Below are positions 9,119 through 20,200 of a DNA stretch of 64,000 nt, in pieces. Numbering within the stretch: position 1 is the first letter of the stretch; every line of letters starts with the position of its first letter. This DNA comes from Cytophagales bacterium UBA2561. GTDB taxonomy: Bacteria; Bacteroidota; Bacteroidia; Cytophagales; Thermoflexibacteraceae. The stretch lies in NCBI GenBank assembly GCA_002340355.1, contig DDLX01000042.1:1-64000 (forward strand). Direction: 5' to 3'. The notes beneath the pieces were generated by a model. The model did no database searches and was not told where the DNA came from. It saw only the letters and a program-made list of their open reading frames with translations. Position numbers and translations under genes: made by a program.

Positions 9119-10834
9119 ATGGAGCAACTCATCGAAGAAAAAGTAACTACTTGGTTAAAAGGAAATTATGATGATAAAACCAAAGCCGTCATCCGAAATA
9201 TGACAGAAGCCGAGAAAGTTGAAGCTTTTTATAAGGATTTGGAATTTGGGACGGGTGGTTTAAGAGGAATTATGGGCGTAGGCTCAAATCGTATGAATAA
9301 ATATACGGTTGGGGCTGCTACGCAAGGGCTAAGTAATTATCTGAATAAAAATTTTGCAGGACAAGCTATCAAGGTAGTTGTGGCGCACGATAGCCGAAAT
9401 AATAGCCCTGAATTTGCTTCGATTGTCGCTGATGTTTTTTCAGCTAATAATATTCATGTTTATTTCTTTGAAAGCCTTCGCCCCACTCCCGAATTATCCT
9501 TTGCCATTCGGCATTTGGGCTGTCAAAGTGGTGTGGTTTTGACTGCCTCTCACAATCCTAAAGAATATAATGGGTATAAGGCTTATTGGAGTGATGGCGC
9601 ACAATTAATTCCACCACATGATAAAAATGTAATTACAGAAGTTCGAGCTATTGCTTCGGTCGATGATATTCAGTTTGAGCGAAAAACTGAAAATGTAGAA
9701 ATTATCGGTAAAGAAATGGATGAGTTGTACTTGGAGCAAGTCAAAACACTTTCGATTAATCGGGATGTCATTACACGCCAAAGAGACTTAAAGATTGTTT
9801 TCTCTCCCATTCACGGGACGGGGATTATGGTGCCGAAACTATTGAAAAAAATGGGCTTTGAGAATGTTCATATTGTCAAAGAACAAGCAAACCCTGATGG
9901 TAATTTTCCGACTGTTGTTTATCCTAATCCCGAAGAGGAGGAGGCGATGAGTATTGCCCTCAAAAAAGCACAAGAATTAAATGCGGATGTTGTCATGGCA
10001 ACTGATCCTGATGCTGATCGTGTCGGAATTGGTGTCAAAAACCATAAAGGCAAATGGGTACTTTTGAATGGTAATCAAACAGGAAGTTTGCTAATTGGGT
10101 ATATGCTTCGGGCTTGGAGAGATGCAGGTAAAATTATAGGTAATGAAATGATTATCAAAACGATAGTTACTTCAGAATTGATTGATGATATGGCAAAGAA
10201 GTTTGGTGTCAAATGTTATAACACCCTGACTGGTTTCAAGTATATTGCTGATAAAATTCGAGAATTAGAAGGCAAAGAAAAATTTATTGCAGGTGGTGAA
10301 GAAAGTTACGGTTATTTGATTGGAGATGCAGTACGGGATAAGGACGCAGTAGCTTCTTGTGGAATGATTGCTGAAATGGTGGCGTATGCCAAAGACCAAA
10401 AACAGAGTTTATTTGAAATGTTAATTTCCAATTATTGGGAGTATGGATTTTATTTGGAGCGATTGATTTCTATCCGAAAAGAAGGAAAATCAGGAGCAGA
10501 AGAAATTGCAAAAATGATGCAAGATTTTCGAGCAAATCCTCCTCAAGTAATTAATAATCAAAAAGTTACTCGTATTTTAGATTATAATACGTCCATAGAA
10601 AAAGACTTACTGACAGGCAAAGAAAAAGTGATTGATTTACCAAAATCGAATGTTTTACAATTTTATACTGAAGATGGTGCTAAAATTTCGGCTCGTCCGT
10701 CAGGTACTGAACCCAAAATAAAATTTTATTTTAGTGTTAAAACACGACTCGTAGGCAAAGATAAATTTGATGAAACAGAAGCCTTGTTGAATCAACAAAT
10801 TGATGCCATTATTACTGATTTGAAATTGAATTAA
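9119..10834 (+). CDS. Phosphoglucomutase/phosphomannomutase family enzyme
   Basis: A 571-residue alpha-D-phosphohexomutase that interconverts hexose 1- and 6-phosphates, feeding glycogen, cell-envelope and nucleotide-sugar synthesis in the cytoplasm. The catalytic phosphoserine is Ser144 in TASHNPKEYNG. The metal loop DPDADR, the sugar-specificity loop GGEESYGYL and the phosphate-binding loop RPSGTEPKIK are all intact. Length and the early GTGGLRG motif fit the Bacteroidota and Firmicutes PgcA-type phospho-sugar mutases. It is a single gene with convergent termination against the ABC transporter downstream. Substrate preference between glucose and mannose cannot be decided. Confidence 0.95.
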   Translation: MEQLIEEKVTTWLKGNYDDKTKAVIRNMTEAEKVEAFYKDLEFGTGGLRGIMGVGSNRMNKYTVGAATQGLSNYLNKNFAGQAIKVVVAHDSRNNSPEFASIVADVFSANNIHVYFFESLRPTPELSFAIRHLGCQSGVVLTASHNPKEYNGYKAYWSDGAQLIPPHDKNVITEVRAIASVDDIQFERKTENVEIIGKEMDELYLEQVKTLSINRDVITRQRDLKIVFSPIHGTGIMVPKLLKKMGFENVHIVKEQANPDGNFPTVVYPNPEEEEAMSIALKKAQELNADVVMATDPDADRVGIGVKNHKGKWVLLNGNQTGSLLIGYMLRAWRDAGKIIGNEMIIKTIVTSELIDDMAKKFGVKCYNTLTGFKYIADKIRELEGKEKFIAGGEESYGYLIGDAVRDKDAVASCGMIAEMVAYAKDQKQSLFEMLISNYWEYGFYLERLISIRKEGKSGAEEIAKMMQDFRANPPQVINNQKVTRILDYNTSIEKDLLTGKEKVIDLPKSNVLQFYTEDGAKISARPSGTEPKIKFYFSVKTRLVGKDKFDETEALLNQQIDAIITDLKLN

Positions 10835-10855
10835 ATTTTTATTAAAATGGAGTTT

Positions 10856-10998
10856 TAGAGGTTATTTAAATAAAATATTGATTGTCAAATTTTTACATGA
10901 ATTTCCATAAAGTAGGGTTTGCAAACCTTACTTTATGGAAATCAGCGGTTTTGAGCAATGAAAGCTATTTCCCTAAAGATATTTTTAAACAACCTCTA
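10856..10998. mobile_element. MITE-like repeat, copy A
   Basis: This 143-bp unit begins TAGAGGTTATTTAAA and ends TTTAAACAACCTCTA, inverted repeats with one mismatch. A nearly perfect 40-bp palindrome lies inside at 10902-10941, centred on TTTGCAAA. Copy B at 43768-43945 shares both ends, the palindrome and the sequence between (ATCAGCG-TTTTGAGCAATGAAAGC). It has no coding capacity. It lies between two convergent genes and may also end transcription. Confidence 0.65.
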
Positions 10999-11031
10999 AA
11001 CCCGTTAGATTTTTAAAAACCTGACGGGTTT
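10998..11031. terminator. Palindromic terminator-like repeat between convergent genes
   Basis: AAACCCGT and ACGGGTTT form an 8-bp stem separated by 18 bases that include T- and A-runs. It lies past the phosphohexomutase gene and overlaps the last codons of the ABC gene, so it could end both transcripts. Related sequence (CCTGTCAGGTTTCTAAAA) is present near 531-548, so this belongs to a dispersed palindrome family. Confidence 0.5.
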
Positions 11032-12821
11032 ATGGCTCCATACAATAACTTTTTGAATGATGGATTATTTTTAATTAACCTCATCCATGTGCCCTTGTCT
11101 TTAATTTTTCCATTTTCTAACCAAAAAATCCAGTCGGCTTGCCGAATGGTTTGAGGACGATGAGCAATCAAAATTACCGTCATTTTTTGGCGTAATTGTC
11201 GAATTGCTTGATTAATTTTTTGTTCTGTAGCCGAATCTAAGGCAGAAGTTGCCTCATCTAAAATCAAAATTTCGGGCTGTCGGTATAAAGCACGAGCAAT
11301 GCCTAAACGTTGACGTTGTCCGCCTGATAGTTGAATTCCTTTTTCACCAACTAATGTATTTAAACCTTGTGGTAAATTTTGCACAAAACTTGTAAGCTGT
11401 GCTATTTCTAATACTTTCCAAACTTGTTTTTGATTTATTTTTTCTTTTAAAATTCCAAAAGTAATATTTTCTAAGATAGATTCATTTAGTAAAAAAATCT
11501 GTTGGGGAACATAGCCAATTTTGGATTGATAACTCATTTGATATTTCGAAGTAATTACTTGATTTCCAAAGTATAATTTCCCTTTTTGGGCTGAGAATAA
11601 TCCCGTTAAAATTCCAATAAGAGTACTTTTTCCTGATCCAGATTCTCCAACAAATGCCGTAATTTGAAAGGGTTGAATTTCTAATGACAAATTTTGCAAA
11701 ATTTGCTGTTTAGATTGATAAGAAAAGTAAATATTTTCAAGTCGAATAGGAACGAATTGCTCTGTGATTTCTGAATGATCTAAGGCTAGAATTTTTTGTT
11801 TTTCAGTGTTTTGGATAATATTGGCTAATATTTTTACATTCTTAATATAAAAACGAATACTAGTCAAACTTTGTCCTACTTTTACTAATGAAGGAAAAAT
11901 TTTCACTACAGCAACGCCCAAAATAGTCATTGTACCAATTAGGTTCTCGAAAGGAATACCCAAAAATGAATATACTAAAATAACTCCAATAAAAGTACTA
12001 AACAAAACAGTCTCAATAAAATAACGAGGGAGAGCTTTGCCTACCATAAACTTAATTTTGGTTTCTACAGCTTTAGAAAAAGCAAAGTGATAACGTTCTA
12101 AAAAGAAATTTTGAGACTGAAAAATTTGTACTTCTTGCATTCCTTCTAAAGTTTCTAGCCCAATTCGAAAATAATCTTCAGCATATTGCGTGTGTTGAGT
12201 GCTTAATCTTCGAAGCTCAGGTTGCATCCATTGATAAGTCAGCCCCATCAAAAGCCCAATTGTCCCACAACCCATCAAAGTAATAATAGGATAAAGTATT
12301 AACAAAAAAATGAGGATACAAACAATAATAATTCCTTCAGAAAATAAGACTAAAAAGACATCCATGAAATGTTGTGAGACAGCAAGTACTTCGTATGTAA
12401 TATTTTTGAATAAAATGGAAGAATCTGTTTTTGTATATAAAAGGTAGGGCTGATGTAAATAAGCTGAAAGTAATTGGGTACTTAAACGATTTTCAAAATA
12501 CGTAACTGTTTTATTTCTCCAATAAACTATTGTAAGTGAATAAGCCATCTTAAGAAGTAAGAAAAATAGTATTATGATTCCAAAAATGAGCAAAAAATAT
12601 GAAGGGTTTGAAGGGATAGCCCACGCAGGGAGCATTTGTAAAAAAGTTTGAAAATAAGGATGATTCAGGAAGGATTCAGGTTCTAAAAAAAGGTAAGTAA
12701 TTGGTACTAAAAAACTGATTCCCAGAGATTCTGTAATTCCTAAGCCCAACATTCCAAGCAATAAAAAAAGGAGTCGTTTCCGCTCCTTTTTCATAAAAAT
12801 AATTTGAAGATATGTAAACAT
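11013..12821 (-). CDS. ABC exporter, membrane plus ATPase fused (copy 1)
   Basis: A 602-residue half-transporter. The first ~330 residues hold about six membrane segments; the rest is the ATPase with Walker A GESGSGKST, signature LSGGQRQR, Walker B ILILDEATSALD and the H-loop AHRPQ. Architecture is that of PglK/MsbA-type lipid-linked oligosaccharide or lipid flippases, which work as homodimers. The start MFTYLQIIF and the segment GMLGLGITESLG closely match the second copy at 61931-63718 (GILGLGISESLG), so the two are paralogues. The last residues (NPSGF) are read from a dispersed palindrome and are probably not conserved. Substrate is unknown. Confidence 0.92.
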   Translation of the reverse strand: MFTYLQIIFMKKERKRLLFLLLGMLGLGITESLGISFLVPITYLFLEPESFLNHPYFQTFLQMLPAWAIPSNPSYFLLIFGIIILFFLLLKMAYSLTIVYWRNKTVTYFENRLSTQLLSAYLHQPYLLYTKTDSSILFKNITYEVLAVSQHFMDVFLVLFSEGIIIVCILIFLLILYPIITLMGCGTIGLLMGLTYQWMQPELRRLSTQHTQYAEDYFRIGLETLEGMQEVQIFQSQNFFLERYHFAFSKAVETKIKFMVGKALPRYFIETVLFSTFIGVILVYSFLGIPFENLIGTMTILGVAVVKIFPSLVKVGQSLTSIRFYIKNVKILANIIQNTEKQKILALDHSEITEQFVPIRLENIYFSYQSKQQILQNLSLEIQPFQITAFVGESGSGKSTLIGILTGLFSAQKGKLYFGNQVITSKYQMSYQSKIGYVPQQIFLLNESILENITFGILKEKINQKQVWKVLEIAQLTSFVQNLPQGLNTLVGEKGIQLSGGQRQRLGIARALYRQPEILILDEATSALDSATEQKINQAIRQLRQKMTVILIAHRPQTIRQADWIFWLENGKIKDKGTWMRLIKNNPSFKKLLYGAINPSGF

Positions 12822-12887
12822 ACAAAGCGTTTAATTTGGTTTTTTTTGATAAAAGGAAATTTCACCAAAGATAAACCCTAAATGCAT

Positions 12888-14132
12888 TTATTTTGCTCCT
12901 GCCTCTAAAAGTCTGTCTCGAATTCCGTCTAAAGCAATTTCCTTATTAGCAGTAACCATAACACCTACTTTAGTTTCAGGATTGAAATAAAAATCAGTTT
13001 GTACGCCTTGTTCTGCGCCATTATGTCCCAAAATAATATTTTCATCTTCATCCTTGTCATACGCCCAACTCAAGCCATATCCTGAACTATCATCAAATCC
13101 TGCTCGTGTCATGATTAAGTCTACAGTAGAGGATTTGAGGATTGTTTTGCCATTTAATGAACCACCATTCATAAACATCAACATAAATTTACTCATATCC
13201 TCAGCACTACTTCGGAGTTGTCCATTCGGATAATCGACAAAAGTGTAATGTCCGATGAGTGTACCATCATCTTGATATGGCAGAGCAGCATCATCTAGAT
13301 TGATTTCTCGAAGCCACCAACCCGTATTTTGCATTTCGAGGGGTCGGAAAAGAACTTCATTCGAATACTCATGAAAAGATTTTCCAGAAATTACCTCTGC
13401 TAAATATCCACACAATGCTGAACCAATATTCGAATATTCAAATTTTGTTCCTGGCTTTTGGGTCAAATATGAACCATCTGCTTGATAATATTTTCCTTCA
13501 CTCGTCAAATAATCTTTCAAGAAATCACCTAAATCTAACTGGATATCCTGACCATAAGCATAAACGAGATTTGTCTCTAAATCTTCATAAGCTAAGTCTT
13601 GAATAGAACTAGCATGTGCCAACAGCATTTTAAAAGTAATTGGTTCATTAGGATGAGCAGGATTTACAACTTTAAAAGGTAAATAATTATTGATGTCATC
13701 ATCTAACTGAAATTTATCTTGGTCATAGAGTGTCATCAAAACCACTCCTGTGACTACTTTGGAAACCGATCCCAACATAAAAGCCGTTGTTGGCTTTACT
13801 GTTCGTCCTGTGGCTATGTCTGCCTTTCCAAATCCTTTTGTCCAAATAAGTTTATCATCTTTGACAATAAAAGCAGAAAGTCCATTGATTTTTTCGGCTT
13901 TCATATCCTCTTCGATAAAGGCTTCTAAATCTCTGAAGTCTAATGGACTTTGCGTATTTGCTCCGTCATCCTTACCTATATCCGCACTGTCTTTGTCATT
14001 CCCTGCATTATTCTCTTCGAGTTGAGTGGGTGTACTAGGGGCGGGGTCTTTGTCATCTCCACCACCACAAGCTGTAAACATACCCGAAGAAAGTAGTATG
14101 GCGAGAATGAAAATGTTAATTTTAGTTCGCAT
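12888..14132 (-). CDS. Beta-lactamase-fold serine hydrolase lipoprotein
   Basis: About 414 residues from the ATG at 14132. The longer frame up to 14207 adds a second hydrophobic stretch and is less likely. A lipoprotein signal peptide ends in the lipobox FTAC (Cys lipidated), followed by a Gly/Asp-rich linker of about 40 residues that holds the enzyme off the membrane. The class C beta-lactamase / D-aminopeptidase fold is shown by SVSK (nucleophile Ser with Lys), YSN (second motif) and GHNG (third motif). Family members are esterases, D-amino-acid peptidases or beta-lactamases, so resistance should not be assumed. The gene lies upstream of the ABC gene on the same strand. Confidence 0.9.
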   Translation of the reverse strand: MRTKINIFILAILLSSGMFTACGGGDDKDPAPSTPTQLEENNAGNDKDSADIGKDDGANTQSPLDFRDLEAFIEEDMKAEKINGLSAFIVKDDKLIWTKGFGKADIATGRTVKPTTAFMLGSVSKVVTGVVLMTLYDQDKFQLDDDINNYLPFKVVNPAHPNEPITFKMLLAHASSIQDLAYEDLETNLVYAYGQDIQLDLGDFLKDYLTSEGKYYQADGSYLTQKPGTKFEYSNIGSALCGYLAEVISGKSFHEYSNEVLFRPLEMQNTGWWLREINLDDAALPYQDDGTLIGHYTFVDYPNGQLRSSAEDMSKFMLMFMNGGSLNGKTILKSSTVDLIMTRAGFDDSSGYGLSWAYDKDEDENIILGHNGAEQGVQTDFYFNPETKVGVMVTANKEIALDGIRDRLLEAGAK

Positions 14133-14216
14133 AAATTTCAAAAAGTTTAGGAAAATGAATAAATAAAAAAAGTCTAACAATTTAGAAAAACTTTTCTTGA
14201 GAAGCAACTTTTTAAA

Positions 14217-17200
14217 TTATCGCCGAAGTTCTAAGAAACCACCTTTATAGCCAATATTTTCATACTCAATAACATAGAAATATGTTCCGACAGGCAATCG
14301 ATCATTAATGTGAATACCTTGATTACACTGTCCTTCCCAATTATTTTGATAATTATGATTTTCGTAAACTATATTTCCCCATCGATTATAAATCACTAAG
14401 CTAATTTTTCCAGCTTTTGGATGTGGTGGGATTTTCCACAAATCATTTACACTATCGCCATTTGGAGAAATTGCATTTGGAATTAATGGGGTTAAGTCTT
14501 CTATAGTTGGAAAGTCAAACCAAAATCGTAGTTTAGCTTCAGTACAAGGTGTACACTCAGCATAATCACCTGTGGGACAAACTTGGTAAAAAACGGAATC
14601 GGTCTCTATGTTATTTTTCGATGTATTAGTAGGTATTTGTAAAATAAATATTCCATTATCATCTAATTGAAAAGGAATGGCTTCTGCTGTTGTCGTAATT
14701 TTTGGCTGAATAACGATATCAGTTCGTGAAAGAATAGCAGGCGGTAGTTTACCTCTGAAAATTCCTGTAGTTGTGATTTGATAACTTGGGACTTCTGATA
14801 CAACTGGGGCTGAATATTGAATTTCAGGAATTTCGATATAAACCACCACAGGCAAACAATTCTGAGAATCACAAACCTGATAAGTTAAGCTGTCTGTTCC
14901 CGAAAAACAAGGTTCTCCTTCATAGATGAATGTTCCTAAGGAATCAATGGAAATATTCCCTCCTACTGTTTGCCCTGAAAATGGAATCACCCAAGTATCT
15001 TGAGGTAAAATAATATCAACTTCGGCTCTATTTGTATCAGCTTGAATTACAGTGTCTTTTGGCGTGAAAACTGTATAAAGTTTACAAAATGAAATAGAAC
15101 TTCGGAGACATAAGTTTTTAGCATCACAGACTTCGAAAATGGCAAAATCATCTCCTTTAAAATTCGCGGTTGGTGTGAAAGCAAAACTTCCGTCAGTATC
15201 TAATAAAAATACGCCATTCGTAGGATACTGTATAATTTTTCCGATATGTAAGGGATCTTCTTCAGGATCAAAGTCATTAGTCAATACATTTCCTGAAACT
15301 ACTCCATTCATTTCCACACAAGCCGTATCCGAATTTACAATCAGATAGTTTTCATCTTCTTGAGTTTGAGGCTCATCAGTAGAAGTGTGAAGAATGTGTA
15401 CTGTTTGGGTCGTACAAAAATTTAATGAAGTACAAACTTGATATGTAAATTGGTCAGTACCTACAAAACCACTCTGAGGTATAAATATAAATGTGCCATT
15501 TGGATCTAAGATAACAGAACCATATTTTGGCGGATGAAGCAAGGTGGCTTGAAGTACTCCATCATTCGGATGAGAATCATTTGCCAATACATTTCCTTCC
15601 AAAGTACTGTCTTGTTGAATGGTGTAATTATCTGCCTGAATAGTAGGTAAGTTCGTCCGTGCGGTAATAGTCAGAAAAACTATAGCCCTAGAACATAATG
15701 GAGGATTTGCACGGTCACAAACTTCATACGTAAAATAATCAACACCCAAGGCTCCTGTATTTGGTGTATAATCAAATGTTCCATCAGAATTAATTACGAC
15801 AGTTCCTAAATCAGGTTCTTCAATAGGAGTTGTCTTAATGCGAAGCAGATCTCCATCCCTATCAAAATCATTAGTGAGAACATTTTTATTTTGAATAATT
15901 CCATTTCTAGGTACAAGATAATGATTAGAAATGGCTGTAGGTGGGTCATTTTGAGGTAGAATGGTCAATTTAACCCAGCTCTGTGTACAAAATGGAATCG
16001 AATTACAGATCTCAACCATTAAAGAATCTGTTCCTGTAAAATCGGGATTAGGAATGTAGGTCATGATACCATTCTTACTTAATGTAACCGTTCCATTTTT
16101 AGGTGGAATTAAGGGATTCGTTGTTAGTTTAAGTACACTTCCTAAAATATCATAATCATTTCCTAATAAATTGACGATTAATTTTTTATCTTCAATGGCT
16201 TGGAGGCTGTCTTTTCCAACTCGAGGAGTATAATTTGGTTCATAATCTGCTTTCGTATCAGGAATAGTGATATTCACTTTAGCAGGATTTGAAAAAAGGT
16301 GTCTATCACTAGCTACCCAACAAAACGAGGTTGTTCCAGACCAATTTTTATTGGGCATAAAAACTACATATTTCAATTCATTTGCAGGAATAATTTGATG
16401 TTCTACGACTGGAATCCCTCTAAAATAGAGAATTCCATCTTTAGGCAAACAATCTATTCGAATAGAAGATAAAGGAGTTTCTTCCACATCTCCATAATTA
16501 TTTTGAAACTGATTAGGAAAAGAAACATCCCAGTTAAGTCCCTTTGCAGTAATAAAAAAGGTCTCTATTCTAGGAGCATCATTGACAGCCGTTATCGTTA
16601 AGTTAACAGTAGCAGGATTACTTAGTTCTCCATCTGAATCCACAGCCTGCCACGTAAATTGATCAGTACCATTATAGTTAAAATTAGGAGAATAGGTTAA
16701 TTGATCTAATGCACTCCATGATAAATATTGTGGTGTCGTAATCAAATGACCACCATAATATAATTTGCCATTTGTTGGTAGCACCGAAATAAAAATGGCT
16801 TTGGAAGCCAACATCGGGTCATTATCCTTATCCGAATAATGATTTTGAAAAACCTCTTGTCCAAAACGATGAGGTATATCTTCTAGTAATACGACACTAA
16901 ATTCTGTGATTTCGGGAGCATTATTCAGTACTCGGACAGTTTGAAAGGTAGTCTCTACACATCCCGAAGAAGTCGTAACAGTCAAGAAAACCAGAAATTC
17001 GCCTTTAGTATGATAGGTCAATTCTGGAGGATTTCGTTGAGCATAATTAGTCGAAGAGTGAAACGGAATTACCGTACTAAACATTGGATTTCCTGAAGGA
17101 AAGTGCCACTCCCAATCTACAATTTTGGTATCGGTAGTTGTTGAAATATCGTTTAAAGCGACTTTGAGAGGTCGATATCCGACAGGATTTTTGGGTGTAA

Positions 17201-20200
17201 AATCAGCAATAGTATTATAAACATGAACTGCAGAAGTTTTGATATCCGAAGCTGCACATCCCGCATAGTCTTTTATGGTGAGTGATACACTATAAAACCC
17301 TCCTTTTTTATAGGCATATTGAGGATTTGTAATAGCAGGATTATTACCCATCCCTGTCAATTTTGTTCCATCCCCAAAATCCCATGTATATTCGAGTCGT
17401 GCAGGAGGAACAGCTTGTCCATTAATCGTAGCAAATGAAACATTATCTCGAAACTGAACATTTCCGTTTGGACAAACTTGAGGGTTATCTATCAAATAAC
17501 TTGTTGATATACTGGGAGATACAACAGTAATAAACTTTGAAGTAGTAGCACGACATTGGATATTGTGATCAAGTTCATATTGTGAAGCTATTGTCAATCG
17601 AATTTCATAATTGCCTGCTTTATCAAAATTAAAAGTAGGATTTTGTTGGGTGGAGGTAGCGAAAATTATGTTGTTATGTACAAAATCCCACTGCCAATAT
17701 GCTACATCAGGTTTTAATACAGCTCGATTGGGATGAATATCTGTAGCGGGATCGGGTTTACTTTGATCTTGAAGCTGGAGTTGAGTTTTAGCACAAAGAA
17801 ATGTTGTATAATTAGCGGTAAATTGAGCAATAGGCTTACCACTTGACTTGATAGGAGCTAATTCCGTAGGATATGGTGTTCGACAATTCAAGTGATCAAT
17901 GAGTGTCATAATTGGATAAAACACTCCTGGTTTTGCATAAGTATGACTAACCGTAGAAGAAGGAGGACCAGCATTTTCACCTAATGCCGAATAGTCCTGC
18001 ACCTCTACCAATCCATCTCCAAAATCCCATTCGATTTTTTCATAGTGACTTAAAGCCGTCAAAAATGTGGCTGCTCCTGCCGTAAAGAATTCATTTTGAG
18101 GATAACATAAATATTCGGGAGTGTGCGTAAAACTTCCCACAGGTCCTGCAATCGAAATAAAGCCTAATTTGGAAACTTCTACATTACAGCCTGCCTTATG
18201 ATAAAGTGTGAGTTTTGGGGAATATCGTCCTGGTTTCGCATAAAAATGAGGGTCAGGTTTTGGTTTCGTTGATAAAAAACCATCTCCATATTCCCATAAA
18301 TATCCCACAATATTAGCGTCTGGGATTACTTTTTCTAAGATAACCCCCTCTGTTACACAAGATACTTCAGCATATCCACCAATCCCAATAGGATGGTTAA
18401 CCACCGTAAAATCTGAGTCAGGGGTAGGGTAAACTCGAACATCTTTAGTGGCTGTATGCTGACACCCTGAAATATCTGTTACTGTGAGCGAAACCGTATA
18501 AAATCCTGCTGTACTGTATTTATGCCAAGGCTCATAGGAATTTGAGGTAGTACCATCATCAAAATCCCATAAATAACTAACCAAGTTTGTCCGTTTACCA
18601 TTTTCATCAAAAGAGGTATTTTTATCTCTAAAATTTAATACATCATTTGGGCAAAACTCTGTCCCAATTGTAAAACGAGCCGTAGGACGAGTTACCAATA
18701 TGTCAAATTCCTTACTACTCTTACAACCCTCAATATTTTTAACAGTTAATCTTATTTTATATCTTCCTGTCCTAGTGTAAGTATGACTTGCCACACGGTT
18801 ATCAGTATAAGTTTGAACTGTACCATCCCCAAAATCCCATTTCCATTCTACAATCGAAGTAGTAGCTGGGCTGAATGTAGAAGCGTCGGTTATGGTCAAG
18901 GTACTATTCTCACAAATTTTATTAGGAATGGTTAGAAAATCAGCTCTTAAGTCCATAACCTTGGTCGTTTGTGTAATGGAGATACCACAATCTGTTTGGT
19001 AAGTTACTCGATAATCTCCAATATTTGGAAAGAGATAGCTATATTTACCTTGTCTACCTGATACGTTATGAAGTACTTGAAAACTTCCATTGGGTAATTT
19101 TCTCTCAATCTTCCAAGTATGCTCTAGTGGTGCTTTAGTAGCTGTTAACTGAGGATCAAGTGTAATTGAGCGTGTACACGAAACAGGTGGTAATGTAAAA
19201 TTACTTCTAACATCATTGACGAGAACATCAGTGGATGCATAGCTTACACATCCACTTTTTGTGTTTGTAATTGTTAAGAAGATATTATACCTTCCTGCAG
19301 AAGTATATGTATGGTTTAGTGTTTTAAAATATCCACTATGAGAGGTCTTATCTCCCCAATTGACAGTATAAATATCAAAATTAGGGTCATGACCTGCCAG
19401 ACTTTGATTTGTAAACTCAAATGTTCCTGTAGTGCCACAAACTACACTCGGAGATGTAACTGTAATACCAGCTAACACCCCATCAAGATAAGCCACTGTC
19501 TCAAATGTAATGCTATTTAGACATGTCGTATTACTTGCTGTTACCTTAACTTTACTCGTACCTCGATATGTGGGTGATAAATATAAATCATTAGTAGCCG
19601 TAATAAAGGTCTCATAAGGTATTGTTTCACCTACACTAATAAATTCCCAAACATATTTATCTGCCTTGATACTTCCCGCATCTATATTCAGAGGTATTCT
19701 TTTACTTTCACTTAGACAGTTAATACTAAAACCTGTAGTTGGTTTTACATTTAATAACGTGTCTTCTACACATCCCTTTAGACTTCGAGCTGTCAAATGT
19801 ACCGAATAAGACTTTAATCCAGAAAGCTTTATAGGTTTATCATAATCAGCTGAAGTGGTAAATGATAGGTTTTGGTCTCCCTTAATTACCCAACTATACT
19901 CAACAATTTTATCTCCTGGAAGTAATTCATAAATATGCGTACTAGCCCTAAATTCGTATTCATAGGGAGGACACTCCGTTTTTGATTCGTGAATAACAGG
20001 TTTAAATTTAGGCTTGATTTGTACATATTTATAAGAGGGACAACTACTGTATGGAGAAATTAAATCTAATGCAACCTTATGTTTTTTATTGTCAGCTATC
20101 ACAAAGGAGTAAGTAGGTTCAGTAGTCGTGGTGGTATATTGACTCCCTTCATCTACATAAATCGTCCATTGGTATTGTGTGACATCTGTAGTTTGAACAG

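Noticed and set aside
12888..14132. Call of the serine hydrolase as an antibiotic-resistance beta-lactamase
   Set aside because: The three motifs define the broad class C/esterase fold; lipid anchoring and linker point to a general hydrolase, and resistance cannot be inferred.
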